DNA from: Rhodobiaceae bacterium
Lineage (GTDB): Bacteria > Pseudomonadota > Alphaproteobacteria > Parvibaculales > Parvibaculaceae
Assembly: GCA_003330885.1 (NCBI GenBank)
Contig: CP030277.1
Location: 496,001-560,000, forward strand
Reading direction: 5' to 3'
DNA length: 64,000 nucleotides
Shown here: in pieces, positions 34,565 to 42,945 of the stretch
Numbering within the stretch: the first letter of the stretch is position 1
How the letters are laid out: every line of letters starts with the position of its first letter
The notes under the pieces: model-generated
Database searches by the model: none
Seen by the model: only the letters and a program-made list of their open reading frames with translations
Told to the model about the DNA's origin: nothing
Program-made: the position numbers and the translations under genes

Positions 34565-36175
34565 ATGGGAATGAATCGGTCAATGGATCGCGTAGACGCA
34601 GTGATAATCGGAGCGGGGCTGAACGGCCTCACTGCGGCCGCGCGTCTGGGCGGAGCAGGCCTTTCAGTCATGATCGTCGAACGCTCGGCTCAGGTTGGTG
34701 GCGGCGCGGCCCATGGGGAACTGGCGCCCGGCTATTCAGCACCACCCATAGGCTTTTCCCATGGCTATGTGCCTCCTGAGCTGATCCGCGAATTTGATTT
34801 GGCGCGGGAAGGCCTTCAGCTCATCCGTCGCGAGGGAGGGACCTCTCTCTTCGACGACGGCTCGCATGTCGCCAATTATGCAAACGAAAATGTCATGCGC
34901 CGGGAGCTGGCGCGTCATTCGCGGCGGGATGCCGACGCCTGGCCCCGATTTGTTCGGGATATGAAGCGCCAGGCCGAACTCATTCGTCAGTCATTACTGA
35001 AGGCGCAAGAAGACCCGGGCGAATGGTCACTCAGCGCCCTCAAGCAGATGATGTCGCGCACGAAGTCTGTCCTACAGATGGAACCGGATGCGCTCTACGA
35101 CCTCACCCGGTTCTGGTCACTCTCACTCGACGATTTTCTGGAAGGCTATTTTGAAAGCCCAGAAGTGCGAGCGCACTTGGCAGCACCGGCCTTGATTGGT
35201 CGAGCTCTTGGACCCGCAGACCCAACAGGCGCAGCCTTCTTGCCTGCGCAATGGATGACAGGAAGCACAGGCGGTGCACCTTGGCGCATGAGCCCCAAAG
35301 GGGGAACACAAGCGTTGGCGGATTGCCTTGCCGGTGTGGTGCGGGCTCGGGGCGGTGACATCCGCTTTAACGCAGAAGTAACCGACATCAAGATGGTGGA
35401 TAAGAAAGCTGCTGGTGTTGTTCTCGCCGATGGGGAAGAGATTGATGCAGGTATTGTTCTGTCTGACCTCGACATCAAACGCAGTTTCCTCAGCCTCTTC
35501 CAATGGTCCGGATTGCCTGACGGGTTTGCCCGGGACGTCGCAAATGTGCGGATGGACGGCATCGTTGCGCGGATCAACTTTGCGCTGAAAGGCCTGCCGG
35601 AGATAAAGGGCGTTGCTTCGGACAATCCCGCACTGAGCGGTGGATTGATGATTGGTGGCGGATTGGACTCTATGGAGCGTGCCTATGAGGATTGGCTGGA
35701 CGAGCGGCCACCTTCAGCGCCTCTTCTGGAGATTGCTATTCCGACACTGGAAGATCCTAGTCTGGCACCAGAGGGTGGGCACATTTTCGCAGTATCCGCA
35801 CAGTACATACCCACCGAACTACATGATGGGGTGTGGTCAGATGCACGGCGCGAGGCCCTTATGCGGACAGTGAGAGACATGATCTCCCACCATGCCCCAG
35901 GGTTTGAAAACCATATAGTCGCCGAAGAGTTGCGCTTGCCTTCAGATATCGAAGATCAGGCAGGATACACAAGAGGTGATCCATTCCTCGGGCAGATGTC
36001 GCTGGACCAAATGTTTTTCAACCGCCCCGTGCCGGGCTTTAGCGGCTACGAAAGCCCTGTCAAAAACTTCTATGTCTGTTCTGCGAGTGGCCATCCAGCA
36101 GGTCTGGCCCTTGGTGCCGCCGGTGCAAATGCCGCTCAAAGCATTTTGGGCTCATTGAAGGGGAGGCGCTCATGA
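34565..36175 (+). CDS. FAD-dependent oxidoreductase, phytoene-desaturase-like (COG1233), copy 1
   Basis: 536 residues. The N-terminal FAD-binding motif is DAVIIGAGLNGLTAAARLGG (~10-30), followed by VIVERSAQVGGGA. The C-terminus NFYVCSASGHPAGLALGAAGANAAQ is the second FAD contact. COG1233 proteins range from carotenoid desaturases to amine or alkane-like substrate oxidases; no carotenoid genes are nearby. Its stop overlaps the start of a paralogous gene by four bases (ATGA), and that one overlaps a GcvT-like gene the same way. The three genes therefore form one coupled operon. Confidence 0.85.
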   Translation: MGMNRSMDRVDAVIIGAGLNGLTAAARLGGAGLSVMIVERSAQVGGGAAHGELAPGYSAPPIGFSHGYVPPELIREFDLAREGLQLIRREGGTSLFDDGSHVANYANENVMRRELARHSRRDADAWPRFVRDMKRQAELIRQSLLKAQEDPGEWSLSALKQMMSRTKSVLQMEPDALYDLTRFWSLSLDDFLEGYFESPEVRAHLAAPALIGRALGPADPTGAAFLPAQWMTGSTGGAPWRMSPKGGTQALADCLAGVVRARGGDIRFNAEVTDIKMVDKKAAGVVLADGEEIDAGIVLSDLDIKRSFLSLFQWSGLPDGFARDVANVRMDGIVARINFALKGLPEIKGVASDNPALSGGLMIGGGLDSMERAYEDWLDERPPSAPLLEIAIPTLEDPSLAPEGGHIFAVSAQYIPTELHDGVWSDARREALMRTVRDMISHHAPGFENHIVAEELRLPSDIEDQAGYTRGDPFLGQMSLDQMFFNRPVPGFSGYESPVKNFYVCSASGHPAGLALGAAGANAAQSILGSLKGRRS

Positions 36176-37749
36176 GTGACGACGCCCTTCAATACGACGC
36201 CATCGTTGTTGGCGCTGGGCACAATGGCCTCGTGGCGGCTGGATATCTCGCGAAGGCTGGGAAGAATGTTGTGGTGCTGGACAGCGCAGAGGCTGTCGGC
36301 GGCTGCGCACAGACAGCTGAAATATCGCCGGATTATCAGGTGTCGACTGCGGCGCATTTGGTTTCGGGCTTTCCGCGACAGATCGAAAAAGACCTGAAAC
36401 TCTCCAAGCATGGTCTTGCCTGGGCTACAAATGATATGGCGACAGTCGCACTGGATCGTGATGGCAAGCACATCCTGCTGTCATCAGATCGGAAATCCGA
36501 CATTGCGACGCTCACAGCACACGCCCCCCAAGATAGCGATGCCTGGAAGGCATTTGGGGGTCGCATCGGAAAATATGTGAAGCTGCTGAAACCACTTCTG
36601 GACAAGCGCTTACCAGATTTCTCAGCGGATGCCGCAACAAAGGCAGCAGCCATGCTGGCATTGCGTCTGGAGAAAATGGGACCCGCGGACTTGCGGGCGT
36701 TTTTGCAGCTGGTTCCATCCAGTGTTGCTGCTTTGTTGGACCGGAGTTTTGAAGGGGACCTGATCAAAGGCGCGCTTTCACTTGAAGCAACGCTCGGTGC
36801 GCATACCGGTCCACACACACCTGGTACTGCCTTTTCTTATGTTTACAAGAAGACACAAGAGGCGATCGGGCAGGGTATGGGTTATCCGGTCGGCGGCACG
36901 GGCGCGCTGACTGAAGCATTGGCAAGCGCTGCGGAAGGGTTGGGCGCGCGTATTCGCCTCGAGAGCGCGGTGATGGAGATCATCATTGAAGAGGGACGCA
37001 CAAAAGGTGTGCGCCTGGCAGATGGCACGATCTTCGAAGCTCCCATTGTTCTGAGCAGCGTTGACCCAAAAACGACATGCATGGATCTTGTCGGTGCGCG
37101 GCACTTCGAGACACCAGCGGTGGCCCATGTGAGCAGGATCAAGATGAAGGGGGCGACCGCCAAGATCAATCTGGCTTTGGAAGGGTTGCCCACTTTCGAA
37201 AACTTCTCGGATCGGGAGTATGGCGGACGGCTTTTGATCGCGCCGGATATGGGAACAGTGGAACGCTCTTTTACCGCCGCGAAGCGGGGTGAACTCACGC
37301 TGGAACCGGTGATGGAGCTGGTGATCCCTTCCTATCATGATCCACGGCTGGCCCCGATGGGACATCACGTCATGTCGATCATCGTGCCCAACGTTCCTTT
37401 TGACGTTGAAGGCGGCTGGGATGTGCAGAAAGAACCCTTCGTGAAGCGGGTGATCGATACCATCTCTGACTATGCACCGGACCTGAGCGACAAGATTATT
37501 GCTGGAGAGGTGCTGACACCGCCAGAACTTGAAGAGCGATTTGGCTGGGGCAATCGTGGCTGGCACCAGGGAAACATGAGTTTTGACCAGCTACTCGCCT
37601 TCCGTCCGGCACCCGGCATGGCTAATTATGAGGCCGGTGTCCGTGGTCTTTACCTCTGCGGAGTTGGGACACATCCTGGCGGGGGCTTAACTGGTCTGCC
37701 CGGGAAATTATCTGCAGAAGCAGCGTTAGCTGCGGAGAAAGTGTCATGA
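36172..37749 (+). CDS. FAD-dependent oxidoreductase, phytoene-desaturase-like (COG1233), copy 2
   Basis: 525 residues, paralogous to the preceding gene. FAD motif DAIVVGAGHNGLVAAGYLAK, then VVVLDSAEAVGGCAQTAE; the C-terminus has GLYLCGVGTHPGGGLTGLPG. A DPKTTCMDLV segment and GNMSFDQLLAFRPAPG match the first copy (GQMSLDQMFFNRPVPG). The two proteins are about 30-35% alike by eye and probably form a heteromer or catalyse successive oxidations. ATGA overlaps on both sides. Confidence 0.85.
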   Translation: MSDDALQYDAIVVGAGHNGLVAAGYLAKAGKNVVVLDSAEAVGGCAQTAEISPDYQVSTAAHLVSGFPRQIEKDLKLSKHGLAWATNDMATVALDRDGKHILLSSDRKSDIATLTAHAPQDSDAWKAFGGRIGKYVKLLKPLLDKRLPDFSADAATKAAAMLALRLEKMGPADLRAFLQLVPSSVAALLDRSFEGDLIKGALSLEATLGAHTGPHTPGTAFSYVYKKTQEAIGQGMGYPVGGTGALTEALASAAEGLGARIRLESAVMEIIIEEGRTKGVRLADGTIFEAPIVLSSVDPKTTCMDLVGARHFETPAVAHVSRIKMKGATAKINLALEGLPTFENFSDREYGGRLLIAPDMGTVERSFTAAKRGELTLEPVMELVIPSYHDPRLAPMGHHVMSIIVPNVPFDVEGGWDVQKEPFVKRVIDTISDYAPDLSDKIIAGEVLTPPELEERFGWGNRGWHQGNMSFDQLLAFRPAPGMANYEAGVRGLYLCGVGTHPGGGLTGLPGKLSAEAALAAEKVS

Positions 37750-38993
37750 CGGAAGATGTGACAGAGCATAGCGTACCTGAAGAGGTCATAGATGTGTCTC
37801 GCGATAGCCCGCTCAATGGGCCTGGTGTCGCGCCAGATCCTGCATGGTTCGAGCAGGCGGCAGATGAGGCACCTTATGCCCGTCATGTGCTCACCACGCC
37901 GCTCCATCTGGAAGTAGCAGACGAAAGCCGGACCAACAGCTGGACTGCGTGGGCTGGCTACACAGTGGCGGACGTTTATACGAGCGTAGAGCAGGAATAT
38001 GATGCACTACGGACGCGCGCAGGACTGTCTGATATTTCGCCGCTCACTAAAATCCGCCTGTCAGGGGAAGACATCATCCCATATTTGGATCGATTGCTCA
38101 CACGACCTGTGGAAGAGCTGGAACCGAACCATTCCACACGGGCGGTCTTGTGCGACGGCAAGGGCTGCGTCATTGCCGAAGGTGTGTTGTTTCGCCTGGG
38201 TGAGGAAGAATTTCGCCTTGTTCTGCGCTCATCCCACATGGATTGGCTCCTGCAGTCAGCACTTGGCTTTGATGTTCAGTTGGAAGACGTTTCAGGGACG
38301 ATTGCAGGTCTCTCGCTTGCAGGACCCATGGCAGACAGTGTCCTTACACTGGCTGGTATGGAGAAATCTGCAACGCTGGCCAAGCACCAAGCTGCCTGGG
38401 TAGAACTCGGTGGCATGCCTGTCTATCTAAGCCGTACCGGCATGATGGGTGGGCTTGAATTTGAGCTTTGGTGCGACCCGGCAGACGCATCTGTTGTCTG
38501 GCGTCGCCTGCTCGGAGTCGGACAAGAAGTCGGTCTTCGACCTGTCGGATCTGTGGTACGGGACATTGCCCGTCTAGAGAACGGAGTGGCACTGGAAGGT
38601 GTGGATTATCAATCCGCATTCACCGCTATTGATCCGTCAGACGCACTCTCCCCCTATGATCTCTGCCTGGGCGGAGTTGTTGACCTGGACCGCTCTGTTT
38701 TTAACGGCCAGTCGGCACTGAGAAAAACTGCCGAAAGCGGAAGCCGAAACGCGTTGGTCGGCTTTGAACTTGATCTGGCTGACACAGCTGTCGCGGGGCC
38801 AATTTGCATCGGCGATAAGCAGGTCGGGCGGATGACGTCTCATGCCTGGTCGCCGACGCTCCAGTGCACCATCGCACTCGGGCTGGTTGAAGCATCTGCA
38901 CTTGGCGCGTCCGATGGCTTTAGCATTAAGACCCAGGTCGGGGAAAACATCCCAGCAAAGCTCACAAAACGGCCCTTTTTGCGCTTCTCCTGA
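37746..38993 (+). CDS. GcvT-like aminomethyltransferase / demethylase
   Basis: 415 residues. Folate-binding GcvT fold: EYDALRTRAGLSDISPLTKI at the N-terminus, SRTGMMGGLEFELWCDP in the middle (YTGE-like loop of GcvT), RDIARLENGVALEGVDY and the C-terminal barrel with KTQVGENIPAKLTKRPFL. In glycine cleavage, DMSP demethylation (DmdA) and methylamine routes, this fold moves a methyl or methylene group to tetrahydrofolate. No GcvH or GcvP is nearby, so it is not the glycine cleavage protein. Coupled to two FAD oxidoreductases, it suggests oxidative removal of a one-carbon group from an unidentified N- or S-methylated compound. Confidence 0.8.
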   Translation: MTEDVTEHSVPEEVIDVSRDSPLNGPGVAPDPAWFEQAADEAPYARHVLTTPLHLEVADESRTNSWTAWAGYTVADVYTSVEQEYDALRTRAGLSDISPLTKIRLSGEDIIPYLDRLLTRPVEELEPNHSTRAVLCDGKGCVIAEGVLFRLGEEEFRLVLRSSHMDWLLQSALGFDVQLEDVSGTIAGLSLAGPMADSVLTLAGMEKSATLAKHQAAWVELGGMPVYLSRTGMMGGLEFELWCDPADASVVWRRLLGVGQEVGLRPVGSVVRDIARLENGVALEGVDYQSAFTAIDPSDALSPYDLCLGGVVDLDRSVFNGQSALRKTAESGSRNALVGFELDLADTAVAGPICIGDKQVGRMTSHAWSPTLQCTIALGLVEASALGASDGFSIKTQVGENIPAKLTKRPFLRFS

Positions 38994-39113
38994 AAAAAGT
39001 TGAGATCGTCCGACGGAACTGAGCTTCCCATGCGTTCTATTGAGTGAATGCAGGCAGCGACACTTTTCCGGTTTGGGATATTCGGACCATGAATTTCCGC
39101 TCAATGTGTTCAT

Positions 39114-39152
39114 GCGGCAGGCACGTTCCCCCACCCCTAGCGTGTCTGCCGC
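39114..39152. promoter_or_regulatory. Long inverted repeat upstream of the EF-hand gene
   Basis: A 12-base stem GCGGCAGGCACG / CGTGTCTGCCGC with one T-G mismatch and a 15-base C-rich loop, lying 120 bases after the GcvT-like gene and 54 before the EF-hand gene. No T-run follows. It could be a factor-dependent terminator for the upstream operon or a control site for the downstream module. Confidence 0.5.
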
Positions 39153-39205
39153 TCCTAATTCTTGCGGTCTGGACGAATGTCGTGGACCTACATTGGAGAT
39201 GAGCA

Positions 39206-39673
39206 ATGCGTAAAAACAAACTGATCCTGTCATCGGCCCTCGCGGGTCTTCTACTGACCTCGGCAGGCGTTGCTGTTGCAGCAAAAGGCCCAGGCGGCGG
39301 ACCGCCAAACCCTGACCGGATGTTCGAAATGCTTGATCTGAACAAAGACGGCGAAATCACACGTGAAGAAGCAGAGTCTGCTCGTGAGGCGCGCTTTCAG
39401 GCCGCTGATACGAATGGCGATGGATTGCTTTCCCGCGAAGAAATGACGGCGGCAAGAGAGGCCAGGTCTGCGGAGCGACAGGAAAGACGGTTCGCGAAAC
39501 TCGACACAAATGAGGACGGACTCTTGAGCCCTGAGGAGATAGCCGCCGGTCCACATGGTGAGAGGCGCCAAGGCATGTTTGATCGCGTGGATGAGAACGG
39601 TGATGGAAAAATTACCCGCGAAGAAGCCGAAGCAATGCACCAGAAAATGCAAGAGCGTCGCGGCCAGCGTTAA
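39206..39673 (+). CDS. Secreted EF-hand calcium-binding protein
   Basis: 155 residues with GGAG eight bases upstream and a signal peptide cleaved near AVAA-KGPG. Four EF-hand loops are visible: DLNKDGEITREE, DTNGDGLLSREE, DTNEDGLLSPEE and DENGDGKITREE, each with the Asp/Asn and final Glu ligands in place. It should bind calcium (or another divalent ion) in the periplasm. It is followed by an ECF sigma gene whose frame begins inside its 3' end, so it belongs to or abuts the metal-sensing module downstream. Confidence 0.92.
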   Translation: MRKNKLILSSALAGLLLTSAGVAVAAKGPGGGPPNPDRMFEMLDLNKDGEITREEAESAREARFQAADTNGDGLLSREEMTAAREARSAERQERRFAKLDTNEDGLLSPEEIAAGPHGERRQGMFDRVDENGDGKITREEAEAMHQKMQERRGQR

Positions 39674-39842
39674 ACCCGTGAGCGTCGCGCCGAGATCATC
39701 TGTTTCCAGACCAGGTGACTTCGCCGCGGCGCCCCGGTATAGAAGTAACAGTGTCCAAAGACGATCGAGGAAAGGGCAGGGCGTCATTCCTCTGACGACG
39801 GAAACCCACAAGCCTGAAGGCGCATCGCAGGACGATGCATTG

Positions 39843-40415
39843 ATGGCAGCACTTGCTGGTGGCGACCCGAAAGCGGGCCGCGCTCTGGTGGACGACCACC
39901 TGACTCACGTGCTCGCCGTTGCCCGGCGGATGCTGGGTGACCAGGCAGAGGCGGAAGATGTCGCACAGGACACATTTATGCGTGCCTGGAAGGCGGCCGC
40001 CCGATGGGAGCCTGGACGGGCAAAGCTATCGACCTGGCTGCACCGTATCGCAATGAACCAGTGCCTGGATCGGCTCCGAAAGAAGAAGCCGGAACCTCTC
40101 GCCCCCGATTTCGATGCGCCAAGTGACCGCCCGGATCCTGAGGCTGAGCTGTATCAACAGCAGATGGGCAGACGTATTGATGGTGCGATACAGGCTTTGC
40201 CGGAGAGACAGCGCGCGGCGATCGTACTGTCTCACTATCAGCACCTCTCAAATCAAGAGGCGTCTGAAGTGATGGGTGTCAGCGTTGAAGCGTTGGAATC
40301 TCTCCTGTCGCGTGGGCGACGGGCATTGAAACAATCATTGAGACCGGAATGGTCTGAACTAAAAGGAGAGGGGGATACTGCATCTCCCGACCCAACCATG
40401 AGCGTGAAACCATGA
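39843..40415 (+). CDS. ECF-type RNA polymerase sigma factor
   Basis: 190 residues if started at ATG 39843; the open frame reaches back into the EF-hand gene and ATT 39786 or CTG 39792 would give an N-terminus (TTETHKPEGASQDDALMAAL) more like other ECF factors, so the start is uncertain. Region 2 is DQAEAEDVAQDTFMRAWKAA with WLHRIAMNQCLDRLRKKK; region 4 is LPERQRAAIVLSHYQHLSNQEASEVMGVS. Downstream genes are an anti-sigma-like membrane protein (ATGA overlap) and a periplasmic sensor, giving the layout of CnrYXH-type systems. Confidence 0.88.
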   Translation: MAALAGGDPKAGRALVDDHLTHVLAVARRMLGDQAEAEDVAQDTFMRAWKAAARWEPGRAKLSTWLHRIAMNQCLDRLRKKKPEPLAPDFDAPSDRPDPEAELYQQQMGRRIDGAIQALPERQRAAIVLSHYQHLSNQEASEVMGVSVEALESLLSRGRRALKQSLRPEWSELKGEGDTASPDPTMSVKP

Positions 40416-40879
40416 CAGACGCATCAGATTTTGAAAAAGCAAAAGCCCGCGCACAAGAAGTGCTCGATGCTTATGGGGCAGACGAAGCCCGCTGGCCCGA
40501 GGCAGATCGCGCGGCGGTCCGAAAGACCATTGCAATGGACCCGGTGCTTGCAAAGCATCAGGCTGAAGAAGCAGAGCTGGACAGCTTGCTGGCATTGGCG
40601 CCTGTTGAAGCACCGAGCTATGTCTTGCAGAACCGCATTCTCTCTACCCAAAAGGAAGAAGGGATCGGCGGTGTCGGGATTGTGAAACAGATACTCGATC
40701 TGCTTTGGCCCTATGGATCATCTGCGATTCCGGCTGGCGCTCTCGCGGCCTCTATTGTCTTGGGCGTGACGTCTGGTGCTGTCACGACGATCGCGACGGA
40801 CAGCTGGAGCGATGAACAATCCTATGATGTGCTTGCCCTTGCGCTCGGTGACACGACATTGACGGAGGAATGGCAATGA
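40412..40879 (+). CDS. Putative membrane anti-sigma factor
   Basis: 155 residues. The first ~95 residues are helical and cytoplasmic (DYGADEARWPEADRAAVRKT-like stretch; a typical small anti-sigma region); one membrane helix at ~105-128 (SSAIPAGALAASIVLGVTSGAV) is followed by a short periplasmic tail. It overlaps the sigma gene by four bases and the next gene likewise. No zinc-finger HxxxCxxC is seen. I do not recognise a named family; the role is inferred from position, size and topology. Confidence 0.65.
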   Translation: MTDASDFEKAKARAQEVLDAYGADEARWPEADRAAVRKTIAMDPVLAKHQAEEAELDSLLALAPVEAPSYVLQNRILSTQKEEGIGGVGIVKQILDLLWPYGSSAIPAGALAASIVLGVTSGAVTTIATDSWSDEQSYDVLALALGDTTLTEEWQ

Positions 40880-41394
40880 GCGAGCAAACGCCAAACACCA
40901 CAAGGCCCGTCCGCAAATGGTTGGGTCCTGCATTGCTGGGCTCCTTGGTGATCAACTTGTTTCTGGTCGCTGCCATCACGGCTGGTCTCGTCCGCAATAT
41001 GGACCGGGGCGGTCGCGGTCACGCGTCGCCACTCGGACTGCCACATCATATTGTGGCGCGCGAACTATCGGGTGAGGAACGCGATAAGCTCAAAGCGACC
41101 ATGAGGGAGAACCGGGCTGAGCTTCGCCCTCTCTTCAGAGAAATGCGTCAGACGCGCCAGGCACTCAGTGTAGCGATTGCCGCTGACCCCTATGATCCGG
41201 AAGCTGCCAGAGCGGCATTTGCGGATCTCCGCGCCGGTATGCACGCTGTGGCGACCCAGTCTCAGGATATTCTGGTGCAAGCATTCGCGGATTTAACGCC
41301 GGAATCTCGCGAAAAAATTGCTGAGGCCCTTCGTCGTGGCCGCCCGGGTGGTCGTGGCCTGGACCGGAACACTGAGCCCTCAAATCCCGAGTGA
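40876..41394 (+). CDS. Periplasmic heavy-metal sensor / CpxP-Spy-like protein
   Basis: 172 residues from ATG 40876, which overlaps the anti-sigma stop (ATGA); an ATG at 40870 is an alternative. One N-terminal membrane anchor (~17-40), then a helical periplasmic domain with RELSGEERDKLKATMRENR and QDILVQAFADLTPESREKIA, the repeated LTxxQ-like pattern of CnrX, ZraP and Spy. A Gly/Arg-rich tail follows. In CnrYXH this protein binds metal and releases the sigma factor through the anti-sigma; the same logic is proposed here. Confidence 0.78.
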   Translation: MSEQTPNTTRPVRKWLGPALLGSLVINLFLVAAITAGLVRNMDRGGRGHASPLGLPHHIVARELSGEERDKLKATMRENRAELRPLFREMRQTRQALSVAIAADPYDPEAARAAFADLRAGMHAVATQSQDILVQAFADLTPESREKIAEALRRGRPGGRGLDRNTEPSNPE

Positions 41395-41487
41395 TGAAGA
41401 TATAGAACAGCTGGTGAGCTCATGACTGGTACCTGTTAAGCTTCGTCGCCTATGATTGGCAAGGATCGAAGCGAAGAAGAGACGGCT

Positions 41488-42870
41488 ATGAGCAATCGAG
41501 AAAAACCTGCCTCAGCAGGAAGAGCGACTCTGGCGGATTGGAAAGCCTTTTGTGCTGCCCATCCTGAGGTCGCCTATTTGAATGCGGTCTTTACCGATCA
41601 ATGCGGCACAGTGCGCGGCAAACGCATGCCGTTGGCGGAAGCGGGCAAAGTCTTCACCGATGGTCTTGAATTGCCTATGTCGGTCTATTTTCTGGATGTG
41701 ACCGGCGAGAATGAAGACATTCACGGACGCGGTTTTTCTGATGGCGATCCCGATGGCACGGCGCATCCCATTGCAGGCACCGTAGCAGTGGTACCCTGGG
41801 CGCGAGACCAGGCTCAGGTGATGATGACTATGGATGTGCCCGAAGGGGGCGCTTGCGAATTTGAACCGCGCAATGTGCTGGCACGAGTGGCTGAGCGCCT
41901 TGGTGCTCGGGGCCTGACCCCGGTCTCGGCTGTGGAGTTTGAATTCTATCTTCTCGATCAAAAACCGGATCCTGATGGGCGTCCGCTCGCACCCATTAAC
42001 CCCAGCACCGGCGATCGCGAACGAAGCAATCAGGTATATGGCCTGTCAAAGCTGGATGGGTTCAGCGATCTCTTGAGAGACATCAGTGTCTTTGCCGCGG
42101 ATCTGTCCGTTCCGGCCTCTGCTGCGGTCGCAGAATTTGCACCCGGGCAATATGAGATCAATCTGAAGCATGGACCCGATCCCTTGCGGTCCGCCGATCA
42201 TGGAATCCTACTGCGTTATCTGATTGGCGCAGCGGCGCGCGCCCATGGGTTTCGGGCAAGCTTCATGGCGAAGCCTTATGTCGATCAGGTGGGCAATGGA
42301 TGCCACATCCACACAAGCCTGTTGGACGGGGACGGAAACAACGTCTTCGATGATGGTGGAGACAGGGGCACCGAACTGATCCGTCACGCCATTGGCGGCC
42401 TGCAACGCACGCTCCCGGCAGCGATGGCCCTCATGGCGCCCAATCTCAACGCCTATCGGCGGTTTGCGCCCAATCGCTTTGTGCCGGTGAACGGCGCCTG
42501 GGGATATAACAACCGATCGGTAGCGTTCCGCGTACCCACAGGGTCACCAAAAGCACGACGCATTGAGCACCGCGTCGCTGGCGCGGATGCCAATCCCTAT
42601 CTCGTTTTGGCGGCTATTCTGGCGGGCATTGATTATGGGCTTGAGAACAAAATTGATCCTGGTGAGCCGACCCAGGTAAATGCCTGTGACCGTGTCGATC
42701 CGGACCTGCCGCTCACGCTGCCGCGTGCCCTCGACACCTTTGTAGGGTCTCCGGTCTTGCGTGATTATTTCGGGGATCTCTTTGTCGACATCTATGCAGA
42801 GACAAAGCGGCTTGAATTTGAGAAATTCAACAAGATCATCTCGACCCGCGAACTGGAATGGTATCTCTGA
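41488..42870 (+). CDS. Glutamine synthetase family protein (gamma-glutamyl amine ligase-like)
   Basis: 460 residues from ATG 41488 (ATG 41452 would add twelve). The beta-grasp N-terminus is followed by VSAVEFEFYLLDQ (metal ligands), GNGCHIHTSLLD (ATP/ammonia site) and NPYLVLAAILAGIDYGLENK. The N-terminal signature ADWKAFCAAHPEVAYLNAVFTDQCGTVRGKR matches PuuA-type gamma-glutamylpolyamine synthetases and relatives rather than GlnA. It would attach glutamate to an amine. Lying beyond the FAD/GcvT operon, it may work in the same amine catabolism, but the ECF module intervenes. Confidence 0.85.
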   Translation: MSNREKPASAGRATLADWKAFCAAHPEVAYLNAVFTDQCGTVRGKRMPLAEAGKVFTDGLELPMSVYFLDVTGENEDIHGRGFSDGDPDGTAHPIAGTVAVVPWARDQAQVMMTMDVPEGGACEFEPRNVLARVAERLGARGLTPVSAVEFEFYLLDQKPDPDGRPLAPINPSTGDRERSNQVYGLSKLDGFSDLLRDISVFAADLSVPASAAVAEFAPGQYEINLKHGPDPLRSADHGILLRYLIGAAARAHGFRASFMAKPYVDQVGNGCHIHTSLLDGDGNNVFDDGGDRGTELIRHAIGGLQRTLPAAMALMAPNLNAYRRFAPNRFVPVNGAWGYNNRSVAFRVPTGSPKARRIEHRVAGADANPYLVLAAILAGIDYGLENKIDPGEPTQVNACDRVDPDLPLTLPRALDTFVGSPVLRDYFGDLFVDIYAETKRLEFEKFNKIISTRELEWYL

Positions 42871-42874
42871 TCTG

Positions 42875-42945
42875 AGCGTTTCAAGAAAAGCGCCAAATCA
42901 GACTTGGCTGGTTTTCTGTCTGAAAACGCAGCAATTTGAGACGCT
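42875..42945. terminator. Cruciform between convergent genes
   Basis: Outer stem AGCGTTTCAA / TTGAGACGCT (9 of 10) enclosing an inner hairpin GCCAA / TTGGC at 42892-42908 and a T-rich stretch. It fills the gap between the glutamine-synthetase-like gene and the convergent kinase gene and probably ends transcription from both sides. Confidence 0.6.

Noticed and set aside
37746-38993. Glycine cleavage T protein (GcvT proper)
   Set aside because: No gcvH or gcvP alongside and the gene is coupled to two flavoproteins; called GcvT-like only.
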